From Phoenix dactylifera (lineage: Eukaryota; Streptophyta; Magnoliopsida; Arecales; Arecaceae): a stretch of 64,000 nt of DNA. Both the position numbers and the translations under genes were made by a program. The notes below the pieces were generated by a model, which was not told the origin of the DNA, ran no database searches, and saw only the letters and a program-made list of their open reading frames with translations. Each line of letters starts with the position of its first letter. Positions within the stretch are counted from its first letter, which is position 1. The stretch spans positions 124,001-188,000 of the forward strand of contig NW_024067912.1 of the NCBI RefSeq assembly GCF_009389715.1. The letters are read 5' to 3'. Below, piece by piece: positions 59,254-64,000 of this stretch.

Positions 59254-60787
59254 TGATAGTCCCTAGACTCTACCACAAGTGCATGGGTCATGATAAGTAG
59301 AATAGGGCAAAAAGAGTATCGTTTCCACAAGGAGGCGATTCAAGTACCAATTTATAAATTTCCTATATTATTTAGACAACCCCAAATTGATGTGACTGAC
59401 TGCAATTTCTTGACCTGAAAAATCAAATGTGAAAGGTTCCTAGGGCTTGGATTTCATCAATTGAATTCCTTCAATGAATTTAAATCTGATTGTTAATATT
59501 CTGCTAATTACAATGACCGAATCCCTTTTTTTTATGTGATATCCTCTTTCAAGGTATAACACCTATACCTATATTAATCCTATGTCTACTTTCGTGATCA
59601 TAGAAATTAATATAAATTCATTATGATCTGTGAAATTCTTGATTGTAGGTCACAAGGGTGTGCATTTATTTCTAAACTACACCACCAATGTTTGATAAAT
59701 TCACCAACTAATATCGAACTTCAACTTTCGTTACTTCATTCAACATCTTAAGCATGCAATTCATGGCCAGTAAATTGCAAAAATGAAAACCGAAATCATC
59801 AAATTGCAATTAACAAAAGATATTCAATACAACCATACTCAATTCATATCAAAAATTCAATGACTACGTCCTAACCCTAGGATAAGAAAACTAGCAAATC
59901 ATAACTAATAAATCAATCCAATTATTTCTCAAACATAAATTCGCATTCAACATTCTTAATAACAATTCAGCAAATAAAAAAATAAAAAAAATATATATAT
60001 AAGAGAAAGGAAAAGAACTCTGTATTTGCAAAAATCCTCCGTTCCGTTCTTTCTCCCAGAATTCCAGCTTTTTCTTCCTCTCGGAATTTCAGATTCTCTG
60101 CTTCTTTTTTTTTTTATCTGCTTCTCCTCCTCTTCGTATCTGCTAGCTCTCCTCCTCTTTTTCGGAATTTCCTTTTTTTGAATTTTAAAACAGATTTCCT
60201 CCCTATCTGCTAGCTGAAATCTTGAAATTCTAGGCTGATTTTTAGACTCGACTCCCAGCTGGATTTAGAGCACCAAAACGATATACTTTGGAGTTGGACC
60301 CTTCACGAAAGTTTTAGATATACTTCTCAGCTTTCCAACGCATCTGGGTTTGCATTATTCTGACTTATATAACTCCAGATACAAGCTGAAAACCGAAACA
60401 GGGTCTGGGCCGCAGTAAAATTCTGGATAGATTCGGACTTCTCCGTTTCGGCTAAGTTTTGGACTTTAAAACGGCAGAACTTGGTTTTGTGATCTTCATA
60501 AAAGTTTTAGGTCTCCATCTTATCTTTCCAGCAAACTAAACAACATCTGAAACGGAGGTCTGTAGCTCTGGTTAGAACCCAAAAACCGAACAGTGTTCTG
60601 GGTTGACTAGACCAGCCCAATTTCAACCAATTCAATAATTAAATACCTGCAAAATACCAAGAATTTTCAAGAATTAAATAAATATAAAAGACACCTAAAT
60701 TCTAGACAAATGAGCTAAGAACATACAAAACACTCTAAAACAAAATAATTAAGACTAAGAAAATGTGTGAAATAAATTCCCACATCA
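59254..60787 (-). repeat. 5' LTR of the gypsy element
   Basis: It begins TGATAGTCCCTAGACTC on the plus strand and ends CCCACATCA. It is adjacent to the primer binding site at 59230-59247. The TATA-like TATATATATAAG is also present here, near 59992-60003. Confidence 0.95.
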
Positions 60788-60836
60788 ATAACCGATGTGG
60801 GACTAAACACACGCCCGCACGGGTCCTTACAACCTA

Positions 60837-61863
60837 TTTAACTAGATTGAAGTTATCTGCACTCCAATCAATTTCGAGTTGTTTTTGTGGAGCAATCAAG
60901 GAGGTTCTTTAATACCAAACACAACAACGTACCATGAAGTTCCTCATGGGGCTGAATGATACTTATGGTGTTGTTCGAGGTCAAATTCTCCTAATGGAAC
61001 CTCTTCCTTCTCTCAACCGCTGTTATGCCATGGTTCTTCAGGAAGAACGCCAAAGAAGGATTCCATCTCCATCTAATATTTAGGGTGTTGCCTTAGCCGC
61101 TAAGAGTGGATATCCACCACAGAAAGACACCAAACCTGATACTCGGAAGAAAGGTCTAAAGTGTACGCATTGTGGGCGAGACGGTCATATTGTTGATCGC
61201 TGCTACCAACTCCATAGATTTCTTCCAAGCTCTCGCAACACGAAATCTGGTCCTGGTTCTGGTTCCGGTTCCAAGCCTAGTGCCCACTAGGTTTCCTCCC
61301 TCAACAATGCTTCCTCTACCAGTGTTCTACCTTTCACCCCTGATCAATGCCAACAACTCCTAGCCATTTTGAATAATGTCAATCTTCACACATCCATGGC
61401 AAACTAAGTAGGTGACACTGAAACTTCTCTCTCAGGTATATCATCTGTCCCTTCTGATAATAATCTATGGATTCTTGATGGTGGAGCTACTGACCATATG
61501 GTCCAATCTCCCACTCTCTTAACTCATTCCATTCCCGTATACAATCGTACGGTCCAATTGCCCAACGGCTCTCATGCAGACGTCACACACATTGGATCAG
61601 TTATGTTCTCATCCTCTCTTATCCTCAAAAATGTTCTTTGTATGCCAACATTTCATTTTAATTTGATTTCAGTTCGTACACTATGTAAAACCTTTAATTG
61701 TCTTGTAACTTTTTCTTATGATTTTTGTTCCATTCAGGACCTTCACTCGATGAAGATGATTGGACTGGGAACTGAGCGGGATGGCCTGTATTATTTTAGT
61801 AATACCAGTTTTTCTCATTGTCGGGTGGCTAAATCTTCCTCTCAACTTTGGCATCGTCGATGA
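60837..61863 (+). pseudogene. Copia gag C-terminal part, protease and GAG-pre-integrase segment
   Basis: This continues the interrupted copia gag directly after the TRIM target duplication. Visible are MKFLMGLNDTYGVVRGQILL, LNRCYAMVLQEERQRR, a CCHC knuckle CTHCGRDGHIVDRC, the protease motif WILDGGATDHM, and NLISVRTLCKTFNCLVTF followed by DGLYYF and QLWHRR. At least four in-frame stops (for example near 60910, 61081, 61288 and 61404) show decay. The rest of pol is not found here. Confidence 0.85.
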
Positions 61864-63258
61864 AGAATTACTACTATTGCATTGATCAATAGTCTTGCAT
61901 GCTTGTATGCTCTATCCTACATGTCATCTATTGCACTCCAGGTTCGGAGCATGATAGATTTAATGGTATTAGAGCCTAGGTTTTAGGATCCCTGGGATTC
62001 GTTGGAAAGATTGAGAGTTGGATATGAACTAGATAATGGGACAACATTATTTGCTTCCTTGTTAATAACCTTGTAGTAGAGATTTTGATTCTCGTAGCGG
62101 ATAAAATTTTGGTGAGTTTGCATAATCCCATGATAAGTCTTGGCATTCGGAAGAGCAAGAATCTCATGAAAAGACTACTCAACAGAAAAATTCTATATGT
62201 GTAATATGTGGCATGTCCATAAGACCGAAAATTGTAGATGATTATCTAGAGCTTGTTTCAAATATGGCCAATCTTCAGGAGTCCCAATTAGTTTAGAGGC
62301 CCCATGTTACTAAGACTCAGCAAGTGCAAGCTATTGCTCCAACTTAGTCAGCTCAGGCATCTTCTCCCAAACAACAAAAGGGGAGCAAACCGCACACTCA
62401 GGGGCATGTTTATGCACTGATTATGCAAGATGCTCATGCATCCAACATTGCGGCATTAGGTATATTACTGATTACATTTGTTTATGCCCATATGTTTTTG
62501 ATTTTGGTGCTACACAATCTTTTGTGTCATCTATGTTGGTGCAAAAGCATAACCTACCCTATGTGCCATTAGAGTTTGATCTGTATATTAACATCCCTAT
62601 CGGGGGTGAGATGTCACTAATCGGATTTGTAAGTCTTGTTCAATTAAGATAGTAGATAAAGAGTTGATTGCTGATTTGATAATCATAGGCATTTATGATT
62701 TTGATAGAATTTTGGGTAAGGATTGGTTAGCGCCACATTTTGCTACAATTCATTGCCATGAAAAGTACGTAAATTTCTGAAATATTGGGGATTGAATTTA
62801 GTTTTATGGGCGGTAACGTCTATACTTCCCCTCGAGTTCTTCAGCTATGCAAATTAAGCGGTTCCTTAGAAAGAGGTGTATGGCATAGAGGTATTGAGTT
62901 GCAAAATACTCCTGGAAAGAGTCTCAGAGATGCGCATGATTGTTGCAGTTAACCTGAGAGGTCGAGCTGCTTGTGGGCACTCGATGATGTCACATAAGTT
63001 CAGTTTGATAGAGTGCCGAGCAGAGGTATGGAGGTGCATGATAGATGTGTATTTATATTTGTTCAAGTAAAGGACTCATGAGGGCTGCCTTGGTGTTTAT
63101 CATGCTGAGGTGCTGCAATGGTGCTTGGATTAGGAAAACACACCCCATAATAAGTTATTTCCTAGCTACCATGGGTACGATGATTTTTGGGCCGAGCATT
63201 TCTAAATTTGGAAGGCCTAGAGTCAAATTTGAAGGACAAAATTTTTAAAGAGAGGGAA
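61864..63258 (+). mobile_element. Second gypsy element (Tekay/Del-like): truncated 5' LTR end, primer site and protease remnant
   Basis: TGGTATTAGAGCCTAGG at 61964-61980 is a tRNA-Met type primer site with the following bases usual in chromovirus-type gypsy elements. The roughly 100 bp before it are probably the end of a 5' LTR. From about 62180 to 62900 broken frames show HVYALIMQDAHASN, DFDRILGKDWL-like and YVNF-like blocks, the protease region of such elements, with many stops. Most of gag and all of the rest of pol are missing. GAGAGGGAA just before 63259 looks like a polypurine tract. Confidence 0.6.
61964..61975 (+). other. Primer binding site of the second gypsy element
   Basis: TGGTATTAGAGC is one change from the tRNA-iMet complement. 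Confidence 0.65.
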
Positions 63259-64000
63259 TGTGAGAACCGGCCCATATGGAACCATCCCAAAATGAAGTCA
63301 GCGACACTCACCAATTTCAATTCGAAAAGGCAAATAAAAAAAATAGATCAGAACATCCACCAGTCGTTAAGAGGATAAGGCCATGGAGTCGTGGCCAGTG
63401 ATGACTCTGTGGGCCATTCGAACGGTAGCCAGTCATTGGGTCGCGCACAACCGCCGCCATGATCGCAGGCAGGTGCAACGACTACCATGCTAACTCTATC
63501 CAAAACCCTGTATAAATCTCTCCTTCCCTTCCACTTGATCCATCATCGAACCTTCTCCCTACTTCTCCCTATTCTTCGGCGGCCACTATGCCGCCACAAT
63601 CGACCACTGCTGCCCGAAATCTCCTCTTTCTCTTTAGCTTCCTCGGCTGCCCTCTTCTTTTCTTTCCCCTGTTCCAAATGTCGCTGCCACAAAACTGCAA
63701 GAACTAGCTATCCTCAACCAAGATCCACCACCTATGCCATGCTCCAGTGAGCTTCCTTACTCCTCCTTTTCCATTTTTCATTCCCAAACCGAGCCCCAAT
63801 CTCTATTTTCATGCCAAACCAAGGGTGTTTCCTCAGCTTTTTCTTTTTTGCAGCTACCGCAGCTGTTGCTGGCTACCATCGTTGTCATCGACTAGCCGTC
63901 GACCTTCTTTCCTCTCATCTTTCTCTCTGTTCTGTCATCTTCTTCTACTTCTTTATTAAACCCAGACTCTTGATTGAACCCAGACTGAGATCTTAGGTCA
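63259..64000 (+). repeat. LTR of the second gypsy element, running off the window
   Basis: It begins TGTGAGAACCGGCCC directly after a purine-rich stretch. It contains a possible TATA element (TGTATAAATCT, about 63509-63519) followed by pyrimidine-rich DNA typical of LTR leaders. The end lies beyond 64000, so neither the second border nor a target duplication can be checked. The Pro/Ser/Leu-rich frames here are by-products of the C/T-rich composition. Confidence 0.55.

Larger units (their letters stand above)
53901..60787 (-). mobile_element. Athila-like Ty3/gypsy LTR retrotransposon, young, lacking RNase H and integrase
   Basis: The LTRs are 53901-55459 (1559 bp) and 59254-60787 (1534 bp), both TGAT...TCA on the plus strand. 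The TSD is ATAAC (53896-53900 and 60788-60792). On the minus strand come a tRNA-Asp type primer site, gag, protease, reverse transcriptase and a polypurine tract AAGTTTGGGGGTAT. The LTRs differ by roughly 19 substitutions, mostly transitions, plus one indel of about 25 bp (counted by eye), so the insertion is recent. The internal region is only 3.8 kb. RNase H, integrase and any env-like region are absent, so it is non-autonomous. It sits inside a TRIM LTR. Confidence 0.93.
53511..60831 (-). mobile_element. TRIM miniature LTR retrotransposon (429 bp net), minus orientation, split by a gypsy element
   Basis: The 137-bp terminal repeats are 53511-53647 (TGCAACAACCC...GGTCCTCACA) and 53803-53900 plus 60793-60831 (TGTAACAACCC...GGTCCTTACA). 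The target duplication ACCTA is present at 53506-53510 and 60832-60836. On the minus strand the order is LTR, AA, a tRNA-Met type primer site TGATATCAGAGC (plus 53789-53800), a 155-bp interior without ORF, a polypurine tract GGGGAGTA (plus 53648-53655), and the second LTR. It is related to the copy at 23904-24271. The LTRs contain GTCCCACATCGG. All of this fits a non-autonomous TRIM. Confidence 0.88.
52317..61863 (+). mobile_element. Ty1/copia retrotransposon, 5' LTR to gag/pro, split by nested insertions and truncated
   Basis: The putative 5' LTR is 52317-52684 (TGTTAAGG...ATTTTTCA). It is directly followed by a perfect initiator tRNA-Met primer site TGGTATCAGAGC (52685-52696). Gag coding starts by about 53085 and runs to 53510. 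It resumes at 60837 after a nested TRIM plus gypsy insertion and continues through a CCHC knuckle, a protease motif and a GAG-pre-integrase segment to about 61861. There the similarity ends against sequence of another element. Integrase, reverse transcriptase, RNase H and the 3' LTR are not in the window. The LTR start was set by the TG dinucleotide and an internal 81-bp repeat, and is less certain than its end. Confidence 0.85.

Overview
This window looks like nuclear DNA from a flowering plant. It has spliced genes with canonical GT-AG introns (several of them multi-kilobase), plant-specific gene families (CONSTANS-like B-box/CCT, LAG1 ceramide synthase, plant agmatine deiminase) and about 20 kb of plant retroelements. 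Long AT-rich introns beside a GC-rich first exon of the B-box gene, together with the repeat types, suggest a monocot and possibly a palm. That species guess is inference.

Layout. 175-759 (+) holds the last two coding exons of agmatine deiminase, whose 5' part lies outside the window. 4679-14294 (+) is a complete six-exon STK16-type serine/threonine kinase (347 aa, all splice phases consistent). 16.6-22.2 kb (-) is a decayed RNase H-bearing L1-type LINE. 23.0-23.6 kb is a diverged tandem array, followed at 23904-24271 by a miniature LTR element (TRIM) about 225 bp upstream of a CONSTANS-like gene (24497-27241, +). That gene has two B-boxes and a CCT domain, but carries a one-base frameshift and a lost zinc ligand. 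31174-46748 (-) is a complete six-exon LAG1 ceramide synthase (302 aa). Its introns hold a 5'-truncated LINE, a tRNA-derived SINE with an 11-bp target duplication, and two independent direct tandem duplications of about 0.6 and 0.8 kb.

46.7-52.3 kb is gene-free and built of diverged repeats. It includes a hAT-type miniature element (49947-50406) whose empty site survives in a neighbouring repeat copy. 52.3 kb to the end is a retrotransposon nest. A Ty1/copia element is interrupted in its gag region by a TRIM (TSD ACCTA). One LTR of that TRIM is interrupted by a 6.9-kb Athila-like Ty3/gypsy element (TSD ATAAC) with nearly identical LTRs but no RNase H or integrase. Remains of a second gypsy element follow, with an LTR running off the right edge.

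The four host genes do not form a pathway or operon. They are ordinary, separately transcribed plant genes: polyamine synthesis, a membrane-associated kinase, a flowering-type transcription factor that is probably damaged, and sphingolipid synthesis. No structural RNA gene, CRISPR array or organellar insert was recognised. The most informative material is the nested-insertion history, the TRIM family with its snRNA-promoter-like motif, and the damaged CONSTANS-like gene. All comparisons were made by eye, without alignment software.
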